DNA of 64,000 bases from assembly GCF_036894955.1 (NCBI RefSeq), contig NZ_CP145905.1, forward strand, positions 1,309,501-1,373,500. The letters are read 5' to 3'. This DNA is from Paenibacillus sp. KS-LC4. GTDB lineage: Bacteria > Bacillota > Bacilli > Paenibacillales > Paenibacillaceae. The notes below the pieces were generated by a model. That model ran no database searches. It was not told the DNA's origin and saw only the letters and a list, made by a program, of their open reading frames with translations. The translations under genes and the position numbers were made by a program. Shown here in pieces: positions 1 through 8,071 of this stretch. Each line of letters begins with the position of its first letter. Within the stretch, counting starts at the first letter, position 1.

Positions 1-1
1 T

Positions 2-202
2 CTAAGCGCCTACCAGCAGGAGCGCAAGGCGAATCCGGAAATCCGGTATGACGCGCCGATGGCGAATATGTGGGAAATTGAAGGACAGCCGCTTAGCAGC
101 GTGAGCTATAGCGGTCAGACGTACCGCTTTCAATATGGGGATATTGCAATGTTTGAATCGAGCTTCTCGGTGCGTAACGACTTCCAAGGCACGGGGAGAT
201 AG
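2..202 (+). CDS. 3' end of an unrecognised protein (5' part outside window)
   Basis: An open frame enters from the left edge and ends with TAG at 200-202, giving 66 visible residues. The visible part includes MWEIEGQPLSS and ends RNDFQGTGR. It stops 24 bp before the toxin gene start, with a GAGGAGG ribosome site for the next gene in the gap, so the two are probably co-transcribed. I do not recognise the family. By position it could be an accessory or chaperone component of the same secretion locus, which is inference only. The base composition matches the GC-rich front of the toxin gene. Confidence 0.6.
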   Translation, partial: LSAYQQERKANPEIRYDAPMANMWEIEGQPLSSVSYSGQTYRFQYGDIAMFESSFSVRNDFQGTGR

Positions 203-226
203 AACGGGTAAGCGAGGAGGTGTACA

Positions 227-2353
227 ATGGCTGGCAAGCAGGTTGTATTTAAACCGGATGAAGTGAGGCGCCTGCAGCAGCAGATGGTGCGAATCGGAGC
301 GGACACGGATGAGCTGCGACGGCGGGTGAGCGGAAAGATCGCGAGCTGGGACCGCTCTTTGCCGATGCTGAGCAGCCTGGAGCAGATTCAGCGGCAGTTG
401 ACGGGCTTGACGCAGGAAGCCGAGCAGATGACGGAAGTGATCAGCAAAGCACTGAAGGGCATCGAGCGGGTGCAGGCGGAAGCGGCGCAGGAAGCGAAGC
501 AGCTGGCGAAGGGGCTGAGCGGGCTGGAGCGTGTTGACCTGTTGAAGCGGGTAGGGACGACAGGCGGCGGCAGCTATACGCCCGTGCCTGTCACCTTCCG
601 CCCGATGGTGACGAACCTAATCGACCGGATCTTGCCGCAAGCCAGCCGGGACCGCTGGTCGAGCGATCCGTTGGTGAAGGAGCTGCGGCGGGTCGCAGGC
701 CTGCAAGGTGCGACAGCGGCGGAGAAGCTGGATGCGGAAATGAAGCTGGAGGCGATCTTCGCGGAGCGGGATCTGATCGCGAAGGCGCAGACAGCGTATG
801 CGGTGTACAAGCAGTTCGGCAATCATCTGCTGATGGCGGAGATGCACAAGCAGGCGGAGATTAGCCGAGAGAAGCTGAAGGAGCTTGGCGTAGCAGAGAG
901 CTATTTTGCACCAAACGTCAATATGACGAGCTATTTCAAGCAGGTGCCGCTGCTGGCGTGTGAGTATGATCCATCGTTTGCGCTGGAAGGGGATCTGACG
1001 ACGCGGGTGCCGCTGCCGGACAACGCTCGCTATTTGTTTATGGTGATGATGGCGCAAACGCCGGGTCCGACGGGCGAACTGGCGAGGGTGCAGCTCAAGG
1101 AAATTCATGCGCTGCAGCAAACGATACGAGACGCTGCGGGAGGCTTAGTAACGGATGTCCAGCAGGGGCAAGTAAAAAGCGGACTGCTGAACGTGCTGAC
1201 GATTTTGCAGAGCATGCAGGCATTAAGCAAATACGATCCCCCGCCAAAGGAAGTTATCGTCGAGGAAAAGCCGGGCATGCTGGAGAAGTTCGGGCAGGAT
1301 GCGATGCAAAGCCTTGAGATCTACTGGAGCGTGATAAAAAACCAAGCTGCAGTGGAATGGGCTGCGATTAAGCAAACCGGAAATAGCATAGCGGAAGTGG
1401 CAACGGATTTATACAATGCTCACGTTGATCGAGCGAACAAGAGCAACGACTCGGTGTATGATTTTTTTAACAACGCGACGATGGGCTTAATCAGTGTACC
1501 AGGTGAGTTTTGGAAGGGACATGAGAATCGAACGGCGAATCGGAATGAGTCGGTGTCTGCGTACTTGGATTATTTGAGCCTGGGTTTAACGGGGATGGTG
1601 CAGGGAGCGTTCGCGCCGAAAAATCCGAATTCCAAGGAGCATGTACAGGATGTAATCGGAGTACTCGGCTTATTGTTCTCGGTTAAAATAAAGGCACCAG
1701 GAGGGATTGAACCGACGGTACCGAAAAGTCCAGCGGTTAAACCGGAGGGTGCAGGAAGTGGCAGTGGACTAGGCTTTGGCAATCAGCTTGTGACCCCTGA
1801 GGGGATGGAGAAGATTGGTGTAGTAAGCGAGGGTTCGGGTGGTCAAAATTTACTATCAAGTATAGGGAAAGTAGATAAAGCTCCATCAACAGTTAAATAC
1901 TTGGAAGACGGTATTAGAAATGAGCCGTTTGAGCATGGTCTGTTTTTCGATAAAGACGGCAATGTGATTGGTAAATTAATCTCTGATGGTGAACAAGCAA
2001 AAATTGATCTTTCTTCTTATAAAGATATAGCAAAGGATACTATATTTACTCATAATCATCCTAGTAGCAGTAGGTTTAGTATTGCGGACCTAGAAACAGT
2101 GGTATATTTCGATATGGCAGAAATAAGAGCTGTGACTCCAAACGGGGTAACGTTTAGTATTAGTAGAGGCACTGGAGGATGGGCGATACATCCACTGGAT
2201 GTTGAGAAATTTTTTAAACAAACACAAAGAGAACTTGCTGGTGACCCTACGGTTCAAGCATTATTTAAAGAAGGTAACACAGAAGCAGTTTGGGATATAT
2301 TATATAGTAAAATGGCAGAGAAAATGGGAGGGGAATTTAGTGTTTTTAAATAA
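227..2353 (+). CDS. Polymorphic toxin, helical WXG/LXG-like N-region plus C-terminal JAMM/JAB-like domain
   Basis: A 708-residue protein. The first ~110 residues are highly charged helices containing an ASWD element reminiscent of WXG100/LXG secretion heads. Residues ~110-500 are a long helical body, ~500-560 a Gly/Pro-rich linker. The last ~140 residues hold a JAMM-type metalloprotease signature: H609-N-H611-P, then S618 and D621, with E569 upstream as candidate glutamate. This is the HxHPSS..FSxxD form seen in toxin-associated JAB domains. No signal peptide is visible, consistent with type VII-like export (inference). The 5' three quarters is GC-rich and the sequence turns AT-rich at about 1785-1850, where the linker ends. 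That is the pattern expected of a swapped toxin tip. The ribosome site GAGGAGG precedes ATG 227. The following gene overlaps the end by 14 bp. Substrate is unknown. Confidence 0.75.
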   Translation: MAGKQVVFKPDEVRRLQQQMVRIGADTDELRRRVSGKIASWDRSLPMLSSLEQIQRQLTGLTQEAEQMTEVISKALKGIERVQAEAAQEAKQLAKGLSGLERVDLLKRVGTTGGGSYTPVPVTFRPMVTNLIDRILPQASRDRWSSDPLVKELRRVAGLQGATAAEKLDAEMKLEAIFAERDLIAKAQTAYAVYKQFGNHLLMAEMHKQAEISREKLKELGVAESYFAPNVNMTSYFKQVPLLACEYDPSFALEGDLTTRVPLPDNARYLFMVMMAQTPGPTGELARVQLKEIHALQQTIRDAAGGLVTDVQQGQVKSGLLNVLTILQSMQALSKYDPPPKEVIVEEKPGMLEKFGQDAMQSLEIYWSVIKNQAAVEWAAIKQTGNSIAEVATDLYNAHVDRANKSNDSVYDFFNNATMGLISVPGEFWKGHENRTANRNESVSAYLDYLSLGLTGMVQGAFAPKNPNSKEHVQDVIGVLGLLFSVKIKAPGGIEPTVPKSPAVKPEGAGSGSGLGFGNQLVTPEGMEKIGVVSEGSGGQNLLSSIGKVDKAPSTVKYLEDGIRNEPFEHGLFFDKDGNVIGKLISDGEQAKIDLSSYKDIAKDTIFTHNHPSSSRFSIADLETVVYFDMAEIRAVTPNGVTFSISRGTGGWAIHPLDVEKFFKQTQRELAGDPTVQALFKEGNTEAVWDILYSKMAEKMGGEFSVFK

Positions 2354-2843
2354 TGATGAAAGAATTAATTCGAAATTTCTTTACAGAAAACCTACAGTTA
2401 TGGGGGTTTTGGACGATAGTGATAACGATCCCAATGATATGAGTTGGATGTTTGATAACTCATGGGAGTTGTTAAAAGTAAAATTTTCAGAAAGTTCATT
2501 TCAGGAGTTAGTTATAGGATTGGTGGAAATATTTAGAGGGGGACAACCGAACTATTCATCACTTGGTGAAATGTTTGGTAACGATACTAATGTGGAGGAA
2601 GATGTTGAGAAGATAGTATACAGAATAACTACTATTGAAAGAATTTTAAATGATATGATGAAAGTCGAGATGCACCTTGATCCTATGAATCGAAATATTA
2701 ATGATCTGTTTTTGTATCTTCGGGAAGGTTTGAATATATCAAACCTTAGTGAGATGCTTATCCAAAAATACGAGGGTTTATCTATAGAATATAATGACAA
2801 GTTTATTATTACAGATAAAGATTATAGGATTATCATTTTATGA
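2340..2843 (+). CDS. Candidate immunity protein for the JAB-like toxin
   Basis: A 167-residue acidic protein. GTG 2340 is chosen because GGGAGGGG lies 6 nt upstream; the frame remains open further left but only inside the toxin gene. It overlaps the toxin's last codons by 14 bp, the usual arrangement for translationally coupled toxin-immunity pairs. The sequence is strongly AT-rich, like the toxin tip and unlike the rest of the locus, so tip and immunity gene probably arrived together. No signal peptide or membrane segment is seen, fitting a cytoplasmic protein that binds the incoming toxin. The family is not recognised; the role rests on position, composition and overlap. Confidence 0.6.
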   Translation: MFLNNDERINSKFLYRKPTVMGVLDDSDNDPNDMSWMFDNSWELLKVKFSESSFQELVIGLVEIFRGGQPNYSSLGEMFGNDTNVEEDVEKIVYRITTIERILNDMMKVEMHLDPMNRNINDLFLYLREGLNISNLSEMLIQKYEGLSIEYNDKFIITDKDYRIIIL

Positions 2844-3131
2844 AAATAATTGAAGATTCGAATTAATTCATAGTACAAATCAACAACGCCACAATGCGAG
2901 TTAACTGCCGTGCTGTAGTTTCATTTTTATCCGCCGCTAATACCAAACAATATAATCATACAAGTGGCGGCTGTTCAAAAATCCCCTACCCAGTGCCGAA
3001 TGAACTCATCATTCAACCATTAACACATTTAATCTATGTAATTTCATTATAAAGATTTAGTTCATTTTGTTAGTACGCACATAAATGCTTTAATTTCGCA
3101 ACCTAAGTAACGCTATTCCTTTACACGATGC

Positions 3132-3175
3132 AGGTCGATTATGGTCAGAGACTTCCATAATTGGCCTGTTTTTTG
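3132..3175 (+). terminator. Rho-independent terminator
   Basis: A 13-bp stem, AGGTCGATTATGG pairing with CCATAATTGGCCT (two G-U pairs), with a 10-nt loop and then a run of T. It is 290 bp after the immunity candidate and directly before the broken toxin copy, so it may end this operon or belong to a lost cassette. The stretch 2844-3131 is AT-rich and shows no convincing gene. Confidence 0.7.
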
Positions 3176-3205
3176 TATTGTTCGCTTTCTTGAGGTTTTC
3201 TAATG

Positions 3206-3322
3206 CTGCGGCGGGTGGCAGGCCTGAAAGGTGCGACAGTACAAGCAGTTCGGCAATCATCTGCTGATGGCAGAGATGCACAAGCAGGCGGAGATTAACC
3301 GAGAGAAGCTGAAGGAGCTTGG
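3206..3322 (+). pseudogene. Broken internal fragment of the toxin gene
   Basis: Positions 3206-3239 match 683-716 of the toxin gene with two mismatches, and 3239-3322 match about 805-888 almost perfectly. The 89 bp in between are missing, which breaks the frame. One base change also creates a TGA in the original frame. This is therefore a relic of a second toxin gene or a displaced cassette, not an expressed gene. Its presence downstream of the active toxin/immunity pair fits the orphan-tip layout known for polymorphic toxin loci. Confidence 0.85.
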
Positions 3323-3680
3323 GTTAACTCTGTCCAGATTTTGAATACAAGCTCACGGGGGGCTTTGAGCAACCGGGTCACGATAGTCTCTGTTCCATTG
3401 ACCGCTGTAGTAGTGCTGCTGGCTGAATGGTTTTGTGACATTAGATAATCATTCGATATGTTTTAAATGGTATATATACTTGCTTATACAACAGAAATAT
3501 TCATATAAAGGAAAATATATTTTTAAGTGCTTTTAAGGTGTAAGATGTTAGGCGGAGCTTGGGCTGCAATCGAATGAGCGGGTAGAAATTTGTCGAAAAA
3601 GTGTTAGATTAGTTAAAAAGTTGGATGCTTTTACCGATATAGTAACTACACAATATTCATTTTTAAAAAGGGGATAACTC
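3323..3680. other. Intergenic stretch with a possible transporter relic
   Basis: No intact gene is seen. The frame 3329-3448 reads a short hydrophobic peptide (contains LSNRVTIVSVPLTAVVVLL) that resembles a final helix pair of a DMT/EamA-type or other membrane protein. It has no start and is probably decayed; this is a weak impression. The remaining AT-rich sequence should carry the promoter of the following chemoreceptor gene. Confidence 0.3.
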
Positions 3681-5699
3681 ATGGCTTTAAAAAACTCGCG
3701 TTTTATTCGCGCACTACTCACATTCTGTTCCCTCCGTCAGACAGCCGGGCGAATTGTGCTGTCTACCCTGCTAATCGTCATTGTCTGTGTTTCGGTACTT
3801 TCGTTTACGTTTTATGCTCCCACCTCAAATGAGGTCAGGGGTCAATTGGAGAAACAAATGGAATTGAATACGAGGCTGCTGGCCAAGGAAGTTGACAGCA
3901 GAATGAAAGAGAAGCAGACCATCATTAAAATGCTAGCGGAGGCAGGCGCAGATTTAGGCGATGACAAACAGAAGCATATGGACTTGATTGCCAAGTCACA
4001 GAAGCTGCATCCTGAATTCACAACGATTTTGTATTCACCTGATACGACGGGGAAGTTTGCAATTGACGCGAACGGCAAGGAATATGACTTATCTGAGCGT
4101 CCCTATATAAAAGAGATACAAGCAGGACTCCCTTACGTCTCTAATCCGATTATTTCTAAAGTAGATAATAAGCTTGGCGTTGCTATTGGTGCTCCTGTAA
4201 TGAAGGATGGTCAACCCGTTGGTTTTTATACAGCAGGATATCCGATTAATGAGGTTGTCGATAACATTGCTCACTTTAAGCAAGGCGAGACGGGAAAAGC
4301 GCTTATGATGACTGCGGATGGAACATTTATTTATTATCCGGACGAGTCCTTTATTTTAAACAAAAAGCTTGCGGATTTGAACAACCCTGCACTGGATGAA
4401 GGATTTGCTGATGCGCTTCAGGGCAATTACAAGGCCATTCATTCCCATGAAGCAGGGTTCGATCAGTTATCCTATTTCACGAAAACGGATATCAATTGGA
4501 TCGTTGTCACTTATGTGCATGAAAGCGAGTTTTTAAAATCGGTTAATGATTTGCTGAAGCTCATAATAATCGTAGGGCTGATCATTGTTGTGGGTGCGAT
4601 GCTGCTCAGCGTATTAATAGCGCTCAGAATTGTACATCCTATCCGTCAATTGACACACGGAATTGATTTGCTGGCACAAGGCGATCTCACGTATCGCATT
4701 CCGGTCAAAGGCAAAAACGATATTAGCGTGGCTCTTCATTCTTTTAATGCAGCAGGAGATCAAATGCATCAATTAATGAAGGGCGTTGCAGACTTATCTG
4801 ATCAATTGACGGAGTCTGCGAAGCAGCTTGCGGCAGGTGCCGATCAAGGTGCTCATGCAGCGCAGAGCATTTCCGAGGCTATATTGGTCGTGGCCGAAAG
4901 CTCGGAGCGGCAAACGTCCAGCGTACAAGATGGCAGCGATGCAGCGGAAAATATTGCTGTGCAAATTAACGGAGTCGCTGCGCATAGCTCAGATGTATCG
5001 GCCATTGCCTCTGAGGCGACTACCCTGGCAACGGACGGCTCAGCCGCAATGAATCAGCTTGGTGGAAAAATGGACGAGATGGAGCTCGGCATTCGCGAGT
5101 TGTCCGGCACGATTCAAGATCTTAGCGGCTTGTCCGCTAAAATTGGTGAGGTTGTAGTTAGCATAAGCAACATCGCTCGCCAGACGAATATTCTCTCCTT
5201 AAATGCGGCGATTGAAGCGTCGCGCTCAGGTGAAGCAGGGCGAGGTTTTGCCGTCGTTGCTGATGAGATTCGGAAGCTGGCTGGACAATCAATGGCATCC
5301 GCAGAGCAAATTGCCGGCTTCATTGGCAGCATTCAGCTTGAGATTAAGCGAACTCTTCATGCGTCTGAACAGACCGTTGAGCAAGCAGCCCAAGGCAAAC
5401 AAGCCGGAGAAGCGGCGAATGAGCTGTTTACGCACATTCGCTCATCTGTGGAACAGGTTGCAGACAGCATCCGAAGTGTTTCGACTGCCGCTGAGGAAAT
5501 CGTCTCAGGCACAGGCAGCTTGGTTGAATCCATTCGTCATATTGCCGATTCCGCCAGTGAAACCGCTGCTGAATCTGAAAATGTCTCTGCCGCCGCACAG
5601 CAGCAAATGGCATCAATGGAGGAAGTCGCTTCCTCCTCAGCGGAGCTTGCTAACATGGCAGAGAAGCTTCGCACGCAAATTGATCAATTTAAGCTATAG
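3681..5699 (+). CDS. Methyl-accepting chemotaxis protein with dCache sensor
   Basis: A 672-residue receptor. It has a transmembrane helix at ~23-45, an extracellular double-Cache-like domain at ~50-285 (contains [10 protein letters not shown] and VGFYTAGYP), and a second membrane helix at ~291-314. A HAMP linker follows at ~312-365, then a long cytoplasmic coiled-coil with the conserved hairpin tip around residue 495 ([18 protein letters not shown]). It would bind a small extracellular ligand and control CheA through CheW. AAAAGGGG precedes ATG 3681. It stands alone, with a terminator downstream, unlike the second receptor at 21.3 kb. Ligand cannot be read from sequence. Confidence 0.95.
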   Translation: MALKNSRFIRALLTFCSLRQTAGRIVLSTLLIVIVCVSVLSFTFYAPTSNEVRGQLEKQMELNTRLLAKEVDSRMKEKQTIIKMLAEAGADLGDDKQKHMDLIAKSQKLHPEFTTILYSPDTTGKFAIDANGKEYDLSERPYIKEIQAGLPYVSNPIISKVDNKLGVAIGAPVMKDGQPVGFYTAGYPINEVVDNIAHFKQGETGKALMMTADGTFIYYPDESFILNKKLADLNNPALDEGFADALQGNYKAIHSHEAGFDQLSYFTKTDINWIVVTYVHESEFLKSVNDLLKLIIIVGLIIVVGAMLLSVLIALRIVHPIRQLTHGIDLLAQGDLTYRIPVKGKNDISVALHSFNAAGDQMHQLMKGVADLSDQLTESAKQLAAGADQGAHAAQSISEAILVVAESSERQTSSVQDGSDAAENIAVQINGVAAHSSDVSAIASEATTLATDGSAAMNQLGGKMDEMELGIRELSGTIQDLSGLSAKIGEVVVSISNIARQTNILSLNAAIEASRSGEAGRGFAVVADEIRKLAGQSMASAEQIAGFIGSIQLEIKRTLHASEQTVEQAAQGKQAGEAANELFTHIRSSVEQVADSIRSVSTAAEEIVSGTGSLVESIRHIADSASETAAESENVSAAAQQQMASMEEVASSSAELANMAEKLRTQIDQFKL

Positions 5700-5740
5700 T
5701 AGGTTGAGCGGTAAAAGGTAATAGGAATAGGTAAACCGAC

Positions 5741-5800
5741 AAAAACCGTTTCTTTGTTAAAGGCAAGCTTGGCCTGCCATTAACGAAAGGAACGGTTTTT
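5741..5800. terminator. Bidirectional terminator between convergent genes
   Basis: Long inverted repeat: AAAAACCGTTTCTTTGTTAA pairs with TTAACGAAAGGAACGGTTTTT across an 18-nt loop that itself pairs (AGGC..GCCT). A T run on the right serves the chemoreceptor gene and the A run on the left serves the opposite-strand gene at 5843. Confidence 0.85.
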
Positions 5801-5842
5801 GTTGAGGTTGCAAGTAGTTTTGTATAGTTTTGCCTCTATGTG

Positions 5843-6247
5843 TTACAAGCCGTTCGCTTCTCCATTAACCGAAATGCCCAGACGGTTGAAAATATTGGTA
5901 TGGGTGCTTGGCAGGGAGCTGTCCTGCGGCAATTTGCCATTGTTCAAGGTGACGAGCATAGCCGAAAGCTCATTAAACCAAGCTTCATCGCTCGTCGCAA
6001 GCGCAAGGTCGATCAACTGCGTCAATTGCTGTACCGTATACAGTGGTGACGAACGCAGTGGATGAACCTGTGAAGCTGCCAGCGTAATCGTTCTGCCGAT
6101 AGCAAGCTCGTTGTCGCATGCCGTTACATATAGTCGTACCGTGCCGTGGGAAGCATCAACGCTTTCTACAAAGCCGAGCATTAGCTCGCCGTTTCCTGTC
6201 GTTCCGTTCATCCAGTCGCCCGGTTTAATTATCATCTCATTAATCAT
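5843..6247 (-). CDS. Small IDEAL-domain-like protein
   Basis: A 134-residue protein. I start at the ATG ending at 6247 because AGGTGGTGA lies just upstream; the frame extends to 6301 without a better site. The N-terminal ~70 residues look like a small beta-barrel (IKPGDWMNG, GFVESVDASHGTVRLYV). Then comes LIDLALATSDEAWFNELSA, a good match to the IDEAL motif found in Bacillales proteins of unknown role such as YpiB. A soluble cytoplasmic protein is expected. Convergent with the chemoreceptor gene; no operon partner. Family call is by motif only. Confidence 0.65.
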   Translation of the reverse strand: MINEMIIKPGDWMNGTTGNGELMLGFVESVDASHGTVRLYVTACDNELAIGRTITLAASQVHPLRSSPLYTVQQLTQLIDLALATSDEAWFNELSAMLVTLNNGKLPQDSSLPSTHTNIFNRLGISVNGEANGL

Positions 6248-6357
6248 TCCAGTCACCACCTGTCGTTTAATGGAACCTGCAATTATGCCCGCTTGTTTCA
6301 AAATCCATTACAATTTTAGTAATAATACTGTAATTATAATTTATACAGTTACAGCTG

Positions 6358-6735
6358 TCAATCGTTACTCTCTCTTTGCCCGCTAATGAGCTGTGAGCGG
6401 TATTGCTTGGGCGAAACACCTCTAATTTTCTTGAAAGCTTTGGAAAAGGAGAAGAGGTCGGGAAAGCCGATGGAGCTGGCGATTTCCGATAACGTATAGC
6501 TGGTTTGTGCCAGAAGCCGCGTGGCTTCTCCCATTTTTAATCGCTGGATGTATTGAACCGGTGTAGTGCCGTATGCTTTGCTGAATTGTTTAGTAAAGTG
6601 CGTGCGATTATGAAAAAGACTCAGCCATGCGAGATCGGTATTTAGCGAACCAAAGTGGCTGACGAGCTGCAAAAGCTGCTGCATAAACTCGGCAGCCTGT
6701 AAGCAGAAGGCGTGAAATGATAGATTTCCAGCCAT
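6358..6735 (-). CDS. AraC-family DNA-binding domain protein, sensor domain missing
   Basis: A 125-residue protein whose last ~95 residues are a complete AraC double helix-turn-helix (FSKAYGTTPVQYIQRLKMG, then YTLSEIASSIGFPDLFSFS, and GVSPKQYR). Normal AraC proteins have ~270-300 residues with an N-terminal sugar- or ligand-binding part; here only ~25 residues precede the DNA-binding domain. Either this is a minimal regulator or a truncated remnant. A relic of a sugar ABC permease lies 180 bp away (6916-7020), so loss of a whole transport locus is the simpler reading. Confidence 0.75.
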   Translation of the reverse strand: MAGNLSFHAFCLQAAEFMQQLLQLVSHFGSLNTDLAWLSLFHNRTHFTKQFSKAYGTTPVQYIQRLKMGEATRLLAQTSYTLSEIASSIGFPDLFSFSKAFKKIRGVSPKQYRSQLISGQRESND

Positions 6736-6915
6736 TCATGATGATCCTCACGCATATTCGCTCTCATCATTAATACCCTCTTTTTTCCATGTTTAAACGT
6801 GCTTGTCCTACAATCTACTAATCTAGTTTTACTTATCTAGCGCTGTAAAAATAGATAGCCCTCCTCAGTATAGCAAATGATTCAATGTCACAAAATGACA
6901 AGTTTAAATCGCCGC

Positions 6916-7020
6916 GAAATGACCTTGCCCTTAGCGCTGCTGCAATTCCAGAGCGAATATTCGACCAATTATCTGGGGCCTCTGACCAGAGTAGTACTGA
7001 TCGGGCTGCCGGAGCATTGA
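6916..7020 (+). pseudogene. C-terminal relic of a carbohydrate ABC transporter permease
   Basis: The frame ending at TGA 7018-7020 reads EMTLPLALLQFQSEYSTNY and then a short hydrophobic end. This matches the typical C-terminal region of MalG/UgpE-type permeases (TLPLGL..F..EY.T.W). Nothing upstream continues the gene, so only about 35 codons remain. The adjacent region 6736-6915 and the hairpin after it hold no intact gene. Confidence 0.6.
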
Positions 7021-7028
7021 AGGGCTAG

Positions 7029-7066
7029 AAGGAGCGCGCGCCGCGAGGATGTAGCTCCTTTTTTTC
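7029..7066 (+). terminator. Terminator following the permease relic
   Basis: AAGGAGC pairs with GCTCCTT across an 18-nt GC-rich loop and is followed by TTTTTTTC. It would have ended the lost transporter operon. Confidence 0.6.
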
Positions 7067-7186
7067 TTTAACAGGAGCTGTTAACAAGCTTTATGCTTAT
7101 TAGCGGCTTTTTTTGTGCAAAATTACAGTATGCAATCGCATGCGACGGAAGTCTTTTAATTATTCCTTGACTGGAATATTCCTATA

Positions 7187-7345
7187 ATGGTATATTCAAT
7201 TCGGGAAAACGAAAGCATCTTCATTGCGCTGACTTCCCATGATTTTAACAGCGCCATTCAGCATATTATCCGACCTGACATGACCCGCCTGCGGATTATG
7301 AGGCGAGCGGTTGGACAACTTGGAGCTTTACTTAAGGCAGGTTGA
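7187..7345 (+). CDS. Short open frame of doubtful status upstream of the SRPBCC gene
   Basis: Codes 52 residues (starts MVYSIRENES, ends GALLKAG) and stops 51 bp before the next gene. A TATAAT-like box overlaps its start and no good ribosome site is seen, so it may be the tail of a lost gene or noise. Not recognised. AHSA1-type genes are often preceded by an ArsR regulator, but this peptide does not show an ArsR helix-turn-helix. Confidence 0.2.
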   Translation: MVYSIRENESIFIALTSHDFNSAIQHIIRPDMTRLRIMRRAVGQLGALLKAG

Positions 7346-7396
7346 AGGAACGGAGACGGGAAAGCAAGTCAAACAAACATTCAGGAGGCAATCACA

Positions 7397-7912
7397 ATGA
7401 CGAATAAACTAAGCTTTAAGGTTGAAGGACAGGTACTTACGATGGAGCGGATTTTTGACGCGCCGCATGCACTCGTGTTTGAAGCACATTCGACGGCGGA
7501 GCATTTGAAGCATTGGTGGGGACCGAATGGCTGGATTTTATCAGCTTGCACAATAGATTTTAGACCGGGCGGCGTATGGCATTATTGTATGAAATGCGTC
7601 GACGAGAACCAAGGGGACTTTTTCGGCTTTGAATCGTGGGGTAAGGGCGTTTATAACGAAATTGTGACAAATGAAAAGATTGCTTATGTCGACTATTTCT
7701 CCGACGCCGAGGGCAATGAATCTGCGGATATGCCGGCGGCTGACGTCATCATGACATTTGAAGCGACAGCCGATGGCAAAACCAAGTTCGTGAGCGTGAC
7801 CCGCTACCCAACCGAGGAAGCACTCAAAACGGTAGTCGAAATGGGAATGGAGCAGGGCATCAGCGAAACGTCGGATCGCCTAGTCGCCTACTTGGCAGAG
7901 CTGCTGAAATAA
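7397..7912 (+). CDS. SRPBCC / AHSA1-family protein
   Basis: A 171-residue protein of the START/Bet v1-like fold. It begins with the family pattern MERIFDAPHALVFEAHSTAEH, followed by HWWGP and the DFRPGGVWHYCM strand, and ends with the long C-terminal helix. Members bind hydrophobic ligands or act as Aha1-like factors; the ligand here is unknown. AGGAGG lies 7 nt before ATG 7397. Single gene with a strong terminator behind it. Confidence 0.85.
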   Translation: MTNKLSFKVEGQVLTMERIFDAPHALVFEAHSTAEHLKHWWGPNGWILSACTIDFRPGGVWHYCMKCVDENQGDFFGFESWGKGVYNEIVTNEKIAYVDYFSDAEGNESADMPAADVIMTFEATADGKTKFVSVTRYPTEEALKTVVEMGMEQGISETSDRLVAYLAELLK

Positions 7913-7994
7913 CGATAACGCCATTAGGGGTGGAAAAATAAAGCGAGTCAGCAATCTTCCCGTTTCTATCGGACTGCTGTTTAATTATAAAAGG

Positions 7995-8030
7995 GACAAG
8001 CGCTGCCGTTTAAGCAGCGCTTGTCTTTTT
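7995..8030. terminator. Bidirectional terminator
   Basis: Perfect 12-bp stem GACAAGCGCTGC / GCAGCGCTTGTC with a 7-nt loop and TTTTT tail. It separates the SRPBCC gene from the convergent serS. Confidence 0.9.
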
Positions 8031-8071
8031 CTATTCCGCAGTCTTGTGGCGACATTTTGCCGAGTCATGCC

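Noticed and set aside
574..1120. Minus-strand frames opposite the toxin gene
   Set aside because: Shadows caused by GC-rich codon use; no ribosome site and arginine/leucine-rich junk composition.
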